Shown: positions 27,215-36,463, numbered from the stretch's first letter. The stretch is 64,000 bases of DNA from Desulfocapsa sp. (GCA_022712895.1 JAFLJS010000051.1:101927-165926); one strand, 5' to 3'. A program made the numbers and translations. Notes: a model not told the origin generated them from the sequence alone.

Positions 27215-28315
27215 ATGTTAGGATGGTTTAAGAAAAAATTCTCCAAAACTGAGGAGAATGCTACAGCTGCAGAGGCAGTTGAAGTACCTGTTGCTCCAAT
27301 TCAGGAGACTGAAGAAAACAAACCGCAGGAACAGAAAGTAGAGACGCCTGCTGCCCCGGTGGCAGAAGAAAAAAGCACCGGCGCCTCCATGTTTCAGCGC
27401 CTCTCATCACGACTCGGAAAAACTAAAGAATCATTAATCTATCGGATGGATTCGTTGTTTCTTGGCAAAAAAGAGATTGATGCAGATCTTTTTGATGAGC
27501 TGGAAGAGATCCTGATCACTGCTGATCTTGGCGTGGCGACCACCATGGACCTCCTTGACGATGCCAGAAAAAAAGTTAAACGTGATGCCCTTTCAGACCC
27601 AGCAGTTCTCAAAGGAATCCTGAAAGAGAAACTCTGTTCCTATATCACAGAATCTGAAAAACCAGCAGAACTGGTTATGCCTGGCGATGGCCCTTTTGTA
27701 ATTATGGTGGTGGGCGTCAATGGTGTTGGAAAAACCACGACAATTGGCAAGATTGCAAAAAAATTCAAAGATTCTGGACAATCTGTTTTACTGGTTGCAG
27801 CCGATACTTTTCGTGCTGCAGCTGTTGCACAGCTTAAAATCTGGGGTGAACGCAATGCTGTTGAAGTTGTTTCCAAAGCAGAAGGGGCAGACCCGTCGTC
27901 GGTCGCTTTTGATGCTATGGATAAGGCCGTTGCAGATAACTATGATGTGGTGATTGTCGATACTGCCGGAAGACTGCATACTCAAACCAACCTTATGGAA
28001 GAGTTGAAAAAAATCAAACGGGTTATGGGAAAACGCCTGGATGGTGCTCCCCATGAGATTATGCTGATCCTTGATGCAACAACTGGCCAGAACGCCGTCT
28101 CCCAAGCCAAACTCTTTAATGAGGCCGTGACCATTACCGGCCTTGCCGTCACCAAACTTGACGGCACTGCCAAAGGTGGCATCGTTGCCAATATCTGTCG
28201 GGAACTAAAAATCCCCATTCGTTTTATAGGCATTGGCGAGCAGATTGACGACCTACGTGATTTTGATGCCGACGAGTTTATTGGCGCTCTCTTTGGCGAA
28301 GAAAATATACAGTAA
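27215..28315 (+). CDS. ftsY: Signal recognition particle receptor FtsY
   Basis: 366 residues. A charged, Glu/Pro/Ala-rich N-terminal A-domain of about 70 residues, then the NG domain: '[17 protein letters not shown]' (G1), '[16 protein letters not shown]', '[12 protein letters not shown]' (G3), '[11 protein letters not shown]', '[11 protein letters not shown]' (G4) and '[15 protein letters not shown]'. It docks ribosome-SRP complexes at the inner membrane. The downstream J-domain gene starts eight bases after the stop, suggesting co-transcription. Confidence 0.97.
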   Translation: MLGWFKKKFSKTEENATAAEAVEVPVAPIQETEENKPQEQKVETPAAPVAEEKSTGASMFQRLSSRLGKTKESLIYRMDSLFLGKKEIDADLFDELEEILITADLGVATTMDLLDDARKKVKRDALSDPAVLKGILKEKLCSYITESEKPAELVMPGDGPFVIMVVGVNGVGKTTTIGKIAKKFKDSGQSVLLVAADTFRAAAVAQLKIWGERNAVEVVSKAEGADPSSVAFDAMDKAVADNYDVVIVDTAGRLHTQTNLMEELKKIKRVMGKRLDGAPHEIMLILDATTGQNAVSQAKLFNEAVTITGLAVTKLDGTAKGGIVANICRELKIPIRFIGIGEQIDDLRDFDADEFIGALFGEENIQ

Positions 28316-28323
28316 GTAAAACC

Positions 28324-29151
28324 ATGCGATATCAACGACGTGAACAACCTGGATGTGGCGGCTGCCTCCTCATCATTCTTTTATTCAGCCTCCTTACCGG
28401 AGGTTTTTCCGGACTTCTTAGTTTCCTTGGAGTACTGATCTATTCCGGTATAGCTGGGATTCTGATCTTTATTGGAATCTTCTGGGGATTCAGTTTCTGG
28501 ATGAAAAAGAAGATCTCTACCTACGAACAGTCTCAGACAGAAAGCCACAATCGCTTTGTCTGGCTGCTGGTACAGATCCTCATCAATATTGCAAAAATCG
28601 ATGGTATAGTCAGTAAAGAAGAAATTTCCACCATCCACCGATTCTTTCAGCAGAACCTGCGCTATGACCAGACTAAAATGTTCTGGGTTAAAGAGCTTAT
28701 CAAGGAGGCGGTGAATTCCACTGAATCCATGGAATCGCTTCTTCTGGAATTCCGTAACACCTTTGCCTACGAGCCACGCCTCATCCTGCTTGAACTGATT
28801 TACCAGATTCTATATACCAAGAGCCACGTTCCGGAAGCGGAACTGAGAATCGCACGGGATATAGCCAATTATCTGCAAATCAAAGATTATGACAAACGAA
28901 CCATCGAGGCCAAGTACAAATATGGTAATCGGCAACAGGCAGGGACTTCACAGGGTACTGCCGATCATTACTATGCAATACTTGGTCTTAAATCCGGAGC
29001 TGACCAAGATACTATCAAGAAGGCTTACAGAAAACTCAGTATGAAGTATCATCCAGATAAAGTCCGGCATCTGGGTGAAGAATTCAGAGCTGTTGCCGAA
29101 GAAAAAATGAAAGAAATTAACGGAGCATACGACTTCTTCAAAAAGAAATAA
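28324..29151 (+). CDS. DjlA-like membrane co-chaperone (TerB-like + J domain)
   Basis: 275 residues. N-terminal hydrophobic region with about two membrane segments (residues 12-55), a central TerB-like all-helical domain ('[20 protein letters not shown]') and a C-terminal J domain, '[34 protein letters not shown]', with the HPD motif needed to stimulate DnaK. The architecture is that of DjlA, although E. coli DjlA has a single short N-terminal helix. It probably recruits DnaK to the inner membrane. Repeat copy D begins right after its stop codon. Confidence 0.88.
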   Translation: MRYQRREQPGCGGCLLIILLFSLLTGGFSGLLSFLGVLIYSGIAGILIFIGIFWGFSFWMKKKISTYEQSQTESHNRFVWLLVQILINIAKIDGIVSKEEISTIHRFFQQNLRYDQTKMFWVKELIKEAVNSTESMESLLLEFRNTFAYEPRLILLELIYQILYTKSHVPEAELRIARDIANYLQIKDYDKRTIEAKYKYGNRQQAGTSQGTADHYYAILGLKSGADQDTIKKAYRKLSMKYHPDKVRHLGEEFRAVAEEKMKEINGAYDFFKKK

Positions 29152-29280
29152 CCATAGATATGTAAAAAATCTCCATCTTCTTCGTTGCTGTCAAATTAAA
29201 CTAATTGCGACGTACTCTAGTACGCCGAAATTAGTTTAATTTCCCGCGCCTCGAACATGAAGCTTTTTACAAATCTATGG
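29152..29280. repeat. Dispersed terminal-inverted-repeat element, copy D
   Basis: 129 bp bounded by CCATAGAT and its complement ATCTATGG. The whole unit can fold into one hairpin: outer arms with CCATCTTCTTCG and CGAACATGAAG, inner arms AAATTAAACTAATT and AAATTAGTTTAATTT, and a CTAG centre flanked by CGTAC/GTACG. It starts immediately after the DjlA-like gene. Confidence 0.85.
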
Positions 29281-29317
29281 CCGCCAACCCTATAAAATAT
29301 ACAAGGAGTTACACATA

Positions 29318-30502
29318 ATGACTATCTCAACAAAAATGCGTGCCTTTGCCGAGAAATCCTCCTGGATTCGTAAGATGTTTGAAGAGGGGGCCAAAATGAA
29401 GGCCGAATTTGGTGCTGAAAATGTTTTTGATTTCAGCCTTGGCAATCCCGACGTACCACCGCCACCGGAATTCGACAAAGCCATCAAAGAAATCGTAAAC
29501 GACCAGTCTCCCATGGTTCATGCTTATATGCCAAACGGCGGATATCCATGGGTACGTGAAGCTCTGGCTGGCAAGATGTCTAAAGAGCAGGGTGTGGAAG
29601 TGTTCCACGGTGATATGCTTATGACCTGTGGTGCTGCAGGTGCCTTGAATATAGTGATGAAGGCACTTCTCAATCCAGGTGACGAAGTTATCATTCTGGC
29701 GCCTTTCTTTGTGGAATATAACTTCTACGTGGACAACCATGGTGGAACCACCAAGGTCGTGCAGACCGACTCAGAATTTAACATCGACCTGGCAGCGATT
29801 GACGCCGCCATCAGTGATAAAACCAAGGCGATCATCATTAACTCGCCAAACAATCCAACAGGCCAGATATACTCCCAGGAATCTCTCAATGCACTGGGTG
29901 CACTGCTTGACCAAAAAGGAGAGGAACTCAAAACCACCATTTATATGCTGGCCGATGAACCTTACCGAAAAATCATATTTGATAATAATGAGGTTGGCAG
30001 CATTTTTCAGGCCACCACAAATTCCATTGTTCTTTCATCTTATTCCAAGGATCTTTCTCTTCCCGGCGAACGCATAGGCTATCTTGCTGTGCATCCCGAT
30101 ATTACCGAAAAAGGGGCTCTCCTGGATGCCCTTACTCTGGCCAACAGAATTCTTGGTTTCGTTAATGCACCAGCATTGATGCAAAGGGTGGTCGCAGAGT
30201 TACAGGATGTAAGTGTCGACAATTCAATCTATATGGAAAGACGTAAGACATTCTGCAAGATTTTAGAAGAAGCAGGATTTGACTTCATTCCCCCCAAAGG
30301 TGCTTTTTATGTATTTCCTAAGTCACCCATTGAAGATGACGTAAAGTTCTGCGCCATGCTTCAGGAAGAAAAAATTCTCGCCGTCCCCGGACAGGGATTT
30401 GGAGCTCCCGGATATTTCCGTCTGGCTTTTTGTGTTCCGGATTCAGTTATTGCCGGATCTGGTCAGGCGTTTAAGAACGCAATGGCAAAAGCAAAAGCAT
30501 AA
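29318..30502 (+). CDS. Class I/II PLP-dependent aminotransferase
   Basis: 394 residues, cytosolic. Fold type I motifs: 'FSLGNPDVPPPPEF', 'TCGAAGALNIVMKALL', 'VIINSPNNPTGQIYS' (NPTG), 'LADEPYRKIIF' (Asp binding the PLP ring nitrogen) and 'LSSYSKDLSLPGERIGY' with the Schiff-base Lys, and a C-terminal Arg in 'YFRLAFCV' for the substrate carboxylate. The family includes aspartate/aromatic aminotransferases; the exact substrate cannot be read. Followed after 2 bp by a LysE-type exporter, so an amino-acid-related unit is plausible. Confidence 0.9.
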   Translation: MTISTKMRAFAEKSSWIRKMFEEGAKMKAEFGAENVFDFSLGNPDVPPPPEFDKAIKEIVNDQSPMVHAYMPNGGYPWVREALAGKMSKEQGVEVFHGDMLMTCGAAGALNIVMKALLNPGDEVIILAPFFVEYNFYVDNHGGTTKVVQTDSEFNIDLAAIDAAISDKTKAIIINSPNNPTGQIYSQESLNALGALLDQKGEELKTTIYMLADEPYRKIIFDNNEVGSIFQATTNSIVLSSYSKDLSLPGERIGYLAVHPDITEKGALLDALTLANRILGFVNAPALMQRVVAELQDVSVDNSIYMERRKTFCKILEEAGFDFIPPKGAFYVFPKSPIEDDVKFCAMLQEEKILAVPGQGFGAPGYFRLAFCVPDSVIAGSGQAFKNAMAKAKA

Positions 30503-30504
30503 AT

Positions 30505-31119
30505 ATGACAATGCTTAACCTGCTGGCCTTTGCTGCTGCCATGTTTCTTCTGGCAGCATCGCCTGGCCCCGGAGTATTTGCAACCCTTGCCCGGGCACTG
30601 GCCAGTGGATTTTCCCATGCTGCAGTTTTAGTTCTTGGGATCGTATTGGGCGATATTATTTTCCTTTTGCTCGCCATCTATGGACTTTCATCCATGGCTG
30701 AGTTCCTTGGCAGTTTTTTCACTTTTGTCAAATATGCGGGAGGGATTTATCTGATTTGGCTTGGAATTGGTATTTGGCGATCGAAGGCAAATACTAAAAA
30801 AGTACTGGGAGTGCGGGAAGATTCCTGGAAGAAAAATTTTCTCAGCGGACTCAGTATTACCCTTGCCAACCCCAAAGTAATCTTCTTTTATCTTGGGTTT
30901 CTTCCTACTTTTGTGGATCTGACCAGACTTACAAATATTGATATTCTAGCCATTAGTATTGTAGTAGTAGTGGTACTTGGCAGTGTATTGCTTAGTTATG
31001 CTTTTCTTGCTACTCGCGCGAGTAGACTTATTACCAGTGAACGGAACCAGAGACGTCTCAACCGCTGCGCAGGAGGAGTTATGATCACTGCTGGTGGTGC
31101 CATTCTCATGAAACCGTAA
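30505..31119 (+). CDS. LysE/RhtB-family amino-acid exporter
   Basis: 204 residues and about six membrane helices. 'LAASPGPGVFATLARALASG' is the conserved N-terminal signature of LysE/RhtB transporters and 'GLSITLANPKVIFFYLGFLP' the conserved central one. Exports amino acids or derivatives; the substrate is unknown. Two bases separate it from the aminotransferase, so they are almost certainly one transcript. Confidence 0.9.
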   Translation: MTMLNLLAFAAAMFLLAASPGPGVFATLARALASGFSHAAVLVLGIVLGDIIFLLLAIYGLSSMAEFLGSFFTFVKYAGGIYLIWLGIGIWRSKANTKKVLGVREDSWKKNFLSGLSITLANPKVIFFYLGFLPTFVDLTRLTNIDILAISIVVVVVLGSVLLSYAFLATRASRLITSERNQRRLNRCAGGVMITAGGAILMKP

Positions 31120-31189
31120 AGCACTCCATCAAACGTCGTTGCTGTCTTCTACGATTTCATGCAACAGATAAATCTTGTAAATCTATCCC

Positions 31190-31245
31190 TTTTGATAAAC
31201 CCGTAAAAGCCCAGAATTTAGATGGTTAAGTATTTATGCCATCAA
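31190..31245. repeat. Relic of the dispersed inverted-repeat family (copy F)
   Basis: 'AACCCGTAAAAGCCCAGAAT' followed by TTAGATGGTTAAGTA matches the outer flank of copies B, C and E, and TTTATGCCATC then follows almost directly, as if only the two extreme ends were left after an internal deletion. Confidence 0.5.
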
Positions 31246-31283
31246 TATTGAAAAGTCTACCTCACCTTCAAACCAGCAGCTTC

Positions 31284-33482
31284 CTAACGACGTCGCCCAC
31301 CACCACGATTCCCGCCCCCCCTGCTCGGACGGCTTGTTCGTGTTGTGGCACGTTGCCTGGAATAGTGCTGGCGATCTATAGATGAGGAACGATTGTAGCC
31401 AGAAAAATCTCGTGTGCTGCTTCGCTGTACACCCTCAGCTCTCTTCACTGGGGCACGATCCTGCCACTGCCCACCGCTACGTTGTTGCCACTTGCCGTTA
31501 TTGTTGCGCAACACGTTTCCATCCCGATCGGCCATTACATTATTCTTCACATTTGAATGGTTTAATGCCACAGCGGCCCCACCAGCCACACCAGCGGTTG
31601 CCAGTGCTGCAGTATTAACATTCTGGCGACCCTTAGCTCTGTTTTTAATTTCCTGCCTATCCTGACTGGAGATAGAACGGGCATTAACACTATTTGTAAT
31701 ATTGGCTCGCTGGTCTACGTTTCGATACAGATTATTTCTATTGGAGACGCGATTATAATTGTTTCTGTTATTAATGGTAACATTGTTGATATGCACATTA
31801 TTATAAGACCGCCTATACCCCCTCGGCCCGTAGTAGCCACGTCCCCAATGCGAGCCATGATACCCACCGCCGGAATAAAAACCGAAAGTAAAGGGACCGG
31901 AGCTCCAGCTCATACCAAATCCCCAACCAGTCCAGGGATTATAAGCAACAGAAAGTCCCCAGGTTGCAGGGCGCGGATAGTAATAATAGGGAGAAACCCA
32001 TGGACTGTAGTACCAGCCAGTTCCATAGACAATGGTCGGCCCATACACATAACTTCCCACATACCCGGGCGTATACCCCACATATACGACTTCGGGTGTA
32101 GAGTCATACACATATACATATTTCGTATTATAGATTGGGCTTGATGGCGGAATCCTATCTATTCCAGGAGGTGCCTTATCCGAAACTACCCAGGGACCAG
32201 TTGCAGAACCAGCGACATACCAGACTGCATCCTTAACAAGATAAAAATCCTGCCCGTCTTTTATAACGGTCTCTGAACAGTTGACAGCAAATGAGAGTTT
32301 GGTTCCTGCTATTTCTTTAAATTTGGGCGTTCCGTCATAGGTGACATCCAGCTCAACAGTACCTCGCTTCACCGCCGCAGTTTGCGGGATCTGAGCATCC
32401 ATTATCGCCTCTTTCGCTTCATCAGTACCGGCGACATAGGCTCTCACATCACCATATTTCGAATCTGCAGGGATATCTTGAAAAGTTGCTGGAAGTGCAT
32501 CGGAGGCGACATAACTCCACTTTCCCTTCATTGAATCTGCTGAATACCAGCGACCTGAAATAACAAGAAAATATTGCTGACTTTTCACATCCATAAAAAC
32601 ATCTGACTCGGTATTACTCATCGCCAGCAAGACATCAGTAAGAGGTTGAAAACTTGCCTTACCAATGGACACCACAAGTTCTGCCGCTGTATGTGAAACC
32701 ACAATCAACGGTGCATTGTCACTTGTTATGGTGCTCTTTGGCACAGGAGAAGCCCCATCAAATTTCGAAGCTTTTGCAGCCACCATTTTCACAAGATCGG
32801 CTGGCGGTTCTGTATCAAATGCCCAGGGGCCATCCACATCTTTTGCTTTGTACCAGACTTTTTCAGCGACATTAAGATACCAATTCTTGCCATCACTAAA
32901 CAAAGGATAGGGAGTATTAACCACTGCCTTAAATTTGCTGTTCTCCACCTTCTGCAAACTGGTTTTGCCATCAATGCTGATCAAAAGAGCTGGCTCTTCA
33001 AGATAGAGAATCTTTGGAGGAATATTTTTCAGATCTGCGGCCTGTTTCTGTTCTTGGCCAACAGCCGCCAGGGCGGTGGTTAATGCATCCAGTGACATGG
33101 TCAGGTTAGAACCTTTCATGGCAGCATCCACACCATTCTTGAATTCTTCCTCGATCTTTTTATTATCCTCAGGAAGGCGAGTATCTGTAATGGTGAAAGT
33201 CTCAAAACGAACTGTGTTTGCAACACGATCGATATCGACTCTTGCGGTAAACCAGGCAACACCAAAAACTGGAGGCTGATCTCCGGCACCATGGTAAGCC
33301 ATTGCAGCACGCCCTGTCAGGATATTCTTTTCCAATGAGTCGACCTGCGGCTGGTAAACCGTTATACTACCGGAGGAAACTGCGACCTCACGCGGCCACG
33401 TTTTGAGCTCTTTAGCAATCAGCCCTGGAGCAAAAAGAAATGTCGCCAATACCAAAAGACTCCACACTCGACCATGTATCAT
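31284..33482 (-). CDS. Large secreted protein with Gly/Tyr/Asn/Arg-rich tail
   Basis: 732 residues. Signal peptide (about 1-23, 'SLLVLATFLFAPGLIAKE'), then 'TWPREVAVSSGSITVYQPQV', a pattern I associate with proteobacterial envelope proteins often labelled 'carbohydrate-binding family V/XII', although no binding activity is shown. The central 400 residues contain recurring units around 'KNWYLNVAEKVWYKAKDVDGPW', 'QQYFLVISGRWYSADSMKGKW' and 'QDFYLVKDAVWYVAGSATGPW', that is, at least three W-Y-x-A repeats. After residue 470 it becomes low complexity: Tyr/Gly-rich, then Asn/Arg-rich, ending 'RPSRGGGNRGGGRRR'. Probably exported or surface associated. Confidence 0.75.
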   Translation of the reverse strand: MIHGRVWSLLVLATFLFAPGLIAKELKTWPREVAVSSGSITVYQPQVDSLEKNILTGRAAMAYHGAGDQPPVFGVAWFTARVDIDRVANTVRFETFTITDTRLPEDNKKIEEEFKNGVDAAMKGSNLTMSLDALTTALAAVGQEQKQAADLKNIPPKILYLEEPALLISIDGKTSLQKVENSKFKAVVNTPYPLFSDGKNWYLNVAEKVWYKAKDVDGPWAFDTEPPADLVKMVAAKASKFDGASPVPKSTITSDNAPLIVVSHTAAELVVSIGKASFQPLTDVLLAMSNTESDVFMDVKSQQYFLVISGRWYSADSMKGKWSYVASDALPATFQDIPADSKYGDVRAYVAGTDEAKEAIMDAQIPQTAAVKRGTVELDVTYDGTPKFKEIAGTKLSFAVNCSETVIKDGQDFYLVKDAVWYVAGSATGPWVVSDKAPPGIDRIPPSSPIYNTKYVYVYDSTPEVVYVGYTPGYVGSYVYGPTIVYGTGWYYSPWVSPYYYYPRPATWGLSVAYNPWTGWGFGMSWSSGPFTFGFYSGGGYHGSHWGRGYYGPRGYRRSYNNVHINNVTINNRNNYNRVSNRNNLYRNVDQRANITNSVNARSISSQDRQEIKNRAKGRQNVNTAALATAGVAGGAAVALNHSNVKNNVMADRDGNVLRNNNGKWQQRSGGQWQDRAPVKRAEGVQRSSTRDFSGYNRSSSIDRQHYSRQRATTRTSRPSRGGGNRGGGRRR

Positions 33483-33740
33483 TTTGTTTACCTCTACTGA
33501 CCCCAGTATTTCCTGAGCCCACTGAAAAAGTTATAACGTATTCACGACTACCAAGTACCATGTCGTAATCAAAATACCTTTATGCAACATGCCTTTCACA
33601 TGCAAGGTAGCACAGCACTTCTCTTATATACCACTGCTACCTGAAATCACAAACAAAAGTCAAAACCTCTGCCAACACTACGAGTTGGCATCATTCTCGC
33701 ATGTATCAAGTCAAAGATCCACAGACAATGGAGCACAACC

Positions 33741-34094
33741 ATGATACCAGCTGCTAATTCGACACTTTCAGGACTTCAGGCATACGGAACAAAAATCAAC
33801 TCCAATGCCAACAATATCGCCAACCTTTCGACAGAAGGCTATAAAAAGACCCGGGTAACATTGTCAGAACAGGCGCCACAAGGGGTACAGGCCAACGTGG
33901 AGACGGTGGATTCACCGGGGAATACTCGCCTGGAAGAGACTACCCAGGGACAGGAGCAGGTAGAACTCTCAAATGTTGATCTGGCCGAAGAATTACCAGA
34001 GTCTCAACTCAATGCACGCTTCTACCAGGCAAATTTAAAGACGCTGGATGTTGTAGATGAAATGACTAAAAACCTGTTGGACATTAAGGCTTAA
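33741..34094 (+). CDS. Short flagellar rod-like protein (FlgC/FlgB type)
   Basis: 117 residues with both terminal signatures of axial flagellar proteins: N-terminal 'LQAYGTKINSNANNIANLSTEGYKKTRV' in essence (the ANNIAN motif) and C-terminal 'VDLAEELPESQLNARFYQ' with 'DEMTKNLLDIKA'. The central domain present in true rod/hook proteins is reduced to a short linker. No other flagellar gene is in the window, so it is isolated. It may be a minor rod component or a paralogue with another job. The GTATCA...ATG start at 33741 has 'GGAGCACAACC' upstream. Confidence 0.82.
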   Translation: MIPAANSTLSGLQAYGTKINSNANNIANLSTEGYKKTRVTLSEQAPQGVQANVETVDSPGNTRLEETTQGQEQVELSNVDLAEELPESQLNARFYQANLKTLDVVDEMTKNLLDIKA

Positions 34095-34112
34095 AGCAAA
34101 CTACTCTCTTCT

Positions 34113-34754
34113 TCAGACCCCGTGTAAAGGACACTCTTTGCAGCGGGGTTTTCCTTTTTTACAGAACTCTTTAGCAACAGCAACAATCAGTGCATGAAAC
34201 TCATTAAAAAGCGCGATATCTTCGGGCAAACTATCTAAGAACTCCTGCTGCAAACCATAATAATCGTTGTCTTCAAGAACTATTTCATGACGTGAAAAAA
34301 CTCGATGGGTATAAGTATCAATGACAAATGTTGGTTTTCCCGCCACATAGAGCAGTATGGAGTCTGCAGTTTCAGGCCCCACGCCCTTCACCCGTAACAG
34401 GTTCTCCCGGGCTCCATCAAGACTATCGTCACATAAAAACTGTAATTCACCTTCATACTCCTCTTCTATCATCTGCAAGAGGTTTTTCAAACGAACTGCT
34501 TTGATATTATAATATCCGGAAGGTCTGATATATTCAGCCAGAGACTCCAGCGACAGGGATTGCATGGCTGTAAAATGTAAACAACCTGCATCTTTAAGAT
34601 TGGCAATGGCCAGTGTGACATTTGCCCAATTTGTATTCTGGGTGAGTACTGCTCCAACAAGTATCTCAAAAGGTGAATCTGCAGGCCACCAGTGTTGTGG
34701 CCCATAATAAGCAAACAGACGATCGTACACATCAAGAAACGGATTGTTTTGCAT
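34113..34754 (-). CDS. EndoIII/MagIII-like HhH-GPD DNA glycosylase
   Basis: The track ORF starts at 34808 inside pfkA; I prefer ATG 34754, which has GGAG nine bases upstream and lies just after the pfkA stop (213 residues). It has 'EILVGAVLTQNTNWANV', the helix-hairpin-helix 'LLRVKGVGPETADSILLYVA' and the catalytic Asp in 'FVIDTYTHRVFSRH'. The EndoIII AP-lyase Lys (G-R-K-T-A) is replaced by Glu ('GPETADS'), the pattern of MagIII-type 3-methyladenine glycosylases, so it is probably monofunctional. The Fe-S loop has only three of four cysteines ('FCKKGKPRCKECPLHGV' then stop). It follows pfkA on the same strand. Confidence 0.82.
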   Translation of the reverse strand: MQNNPFLDVYDRLFAYYGPQHWWPADSPFEILVGAVLTQNTNWANVTLAIANLKDAGCLHFTAMQSLSLESLAEYIRPSGYYNIKAVRLKNLLQMIEEEYEGELQFLCDDSLDGARENLLRVKGVGPETADSILLYVAGKPTFVIDTYTHRVFSRHEIVLEDNDYYGLQQEFLDSLPEDIALFNEFHALIVAVAKEFCKKGKPRCKECPLHGV

Positions 34755-34758
34755 AATA

Positions 34759-35844
34759 TCAGTCTCCGAGGCAGACACCGATGTCTCTGGCGGTGTACAC
34801 TTTGTCACTGTTCACATTTACTTTTTTACGCGATTTCACAGCATCAGCCAGCGGAACAGATCCCATATGTGGCGATTTCAGCGCCACCATATGGCCAAAT
34901 GTCCCTTTTTCGACAAGACGAACTGCAGCTGCACCAAAACGCATGGCAAGTAAACGGTCAAAGGTTGTTGGAGAACCACCACGCTGTAGATGCCCAAGCA
35001 CCAGAGAGCGGGTATCTTTACCCGTTCGCTCTCGTACTTCTTTTGCCACCCATTCCCCCACACCACCAAGGAGCAGTTCAGAGCGCCCCACTTCTCCTCC
35101 CCCTTTACTGATCACCTCCCCACCTGCTGCCACGGCACCTTCTGCCACTACAATGATGGCATAATTTTTTCCATGCAACTCATTATCCATTATCTTGGCA
35201 CACACTTTTTCCATGTCAAAAGGAATTTCGGGAATCAGTAGCACATCAGCGCCACCGGAAATTCCAGAATACAACGCAATCCAGCCGGAATCACGCCCCA
35301 TGACCTCAACCACCATTACCCTATCATGAGATTTTGCAGTGGAATGCAGTTTATCCAACGCTTCTGTAGCAGTGGATACAGCAGTATCAAAGCCAAAGGT
35401 TCGATCTGTTGCTTCCAGATCATTGTCAATGGTTTTGGGAATTCCAATCACTGGCATGCCCATCCGTGAAAAACGCTCAGCAATCTCAAGACTGCCGTCA
35501 CCACCAATAGCAATATGGCAGTCAAAACCCATTCTGTTAAAATTATCGAGTATCTTTTCCGAGATATCGACTACCTTTACTTCTCCAGCATAGTTCTCAA
35601 CAGGCATTTCAAAGGGATTCCCCTTATTTGTAGACCCAAGTATAGTACCACCGGTTGCATAAATATCTTCAACATCCTCAGTTCTCAGACGGCACATCTC
35701 GTCTCGATCAAGAAAGCCTTTATACCCACTGCGGCTGCCATAAACCTCCCATCCTTTTCTATAGCAGGCGTGTACCACAGCGTATATCACTGCGTTGAGT
35801 CCCGGTGCATCGCCACCACCTGTAGAGATCATAATTTTTTTCAT
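34759..35844 (-). CDS. pfkA: 6-phosphofructokinase, phosphoryl donor uncertain
   Basis: 361 residues, PFK family. 'STGGGDAPGLNAVIYAVV' is the N-terminal nucleotide/PPi region, 'IAIGGDGSLEIAERF' and 'IGIPKTIDNDLEATDRTFGFDTA' the catalytic loops, 'EVMGRDSGWIALYSG' the fructose-6-phosphate site. The glycine in GGDGS is the ATP-type residue, while Lys in PKTIDND (instead of PGTIDND) is more usual in PPi-dependent or group III enzymes, so the donor cannot be settled from sequence. The glycosylase gene follows after four bases. Confidence 0.92.
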   Translation of the reverse strand: MKKIMISTGGGDAPGLNAVIYAVVHACYRKGWEVYGSRSGYKGFLDRDEMCRLRTEDVEDIYATGGTILGSTNKGNPFEMPVENYAGEVKVVDISEKILDNFNRMGFDCHIAIGGDGSLEIAERFSRMGMPVIGIPKTIDNDLEATDRTFGFDTAVSTATEALDKLHSTAKSHDRVMVVEVMGRDSGWIALYSGISGGADVLLIPEIPFDMEKVCAKIMDNELHGKNYAIIVVAEGAVAAGGEVISKGGGEVGRSELLLGGVGEWVAKEVRERTGKDTRSLVLGHLQRGGSPTTFDRLLAMRFGAAAVRLVEKGTFGHMVALKSPHMGSVPLADAVKSRKKVNVNSDKVYTARDIGVCLGD

Positions 35845-35970
35845 AAAACCATACCTTTTGCTTCACATCATCGTCAATATGTGCATACTATTCTATAGAG
35901 AACAAATGACTTTCCCGTTCATTCTCTGTTTTTTTTGAATGTTACTTGAAATCTTTTCTCAGCATAGAGA

Positions 35971-35998
35971 TTGACTTCTCTTTATGAGTTATTATGAT
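35971..35998 (+). promoter_or_regulatory. Sigma-70-like promoter of the selenoprotein gene
   Basis: TTGACT (35971-35976) and TATGAT (35993-35998) with a 16-base spacer. It predicts a leader of about 110 nt before the ATG at 36119. Confidence 0.55.
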
Positions 35999-36014
35999 TG
36001 TAGCATATTACTTT

Positions 36015-36044
36015 CACAGAAGGTGAGTAGTTTTTCACTCTGTG
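36015..36044 (+). repeat. Hairpin in the selenoprotein leader
   Basis: CACAGA and TGTG-side TCTGTG pair, extended by GTGA/TCAC across a two-base bulge, loop of about 8 bases. It would be at the 5' end of the leader transcribed from the promoter at 35971. Role unknown; it may simply stabilise the mRNA. Confidence 0.45.
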
Positions 36045-36118
36045 AGTGATACTCAAGTGACATACGAAACAAAGTTTTAACACTTTGCTATTTTTTTGAT
36101 TATAAAAAGGAGGATTTC

Positions 36119-36463
36119 ATGTCTGATTTTACAGTTACAGACCAGGCCGTAGAAAAACTCAAGGAATATTTGGAGCAGAATAATATCAGTTCTGCACTTC
36201 GTATTGCCTTGATGCAGGGCGGCTGAAGCGGCCCATCACTGGGACTGGCTCTGGATGAGCCAAAAGACAACGATAAAGTTTACGACCAGGATGATCTTAC
36301 ATTCTTGGTTGAAGAAGGATTAATGAGCACCTGCGGTACAATCACAGTTGAGTTTATCGACGCTGGTCCACGCTCAGGTTTTGGAATTACTTCCACCAAC
36401 TCCATTGGCGGTGGAAGTGGTGGTTGTTCCTCTGGATCTTGCGGATCCGGTGGTTGCGGCTGA
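36119..36463 (+). CDS. HesB/IscA-like selenoprotein (in-frame UGA = Sec)
   Basis: Missing from the track because of an in-frame TGA at 36224-36226. The frame opens at ATG 36119 behind a strong AAGGAGG and gives 114 residues: 'MSDFTVTDQAVEKLKEYLE', 'ALRIALMQGG-U-SGPSLG' (Sec at residue 36), 'EEGLMSTCGTITVEFIDAG' and a C-terminal 'CSSGSCGSGGCG'. This is the A-type Fe-S carrier (IscA/HesB) pattern with Sec at the position of the first conserved Cys; HesB-like selenoproteins of this form are known from anaerobes. The tail has three more cysteines. Bases right after the TGA can form a small hairpin (CCCA/TGGG, loop TCAC), a candidate bacterial SECIS. selB is in the same window. Confidence 0.9.

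Noticed and set aside
35515-35898. Plus-strand ORFs antisense to pfkA
   Set aside because: They are shadows of a full-length, motif-complete pfkA on the minus strand.
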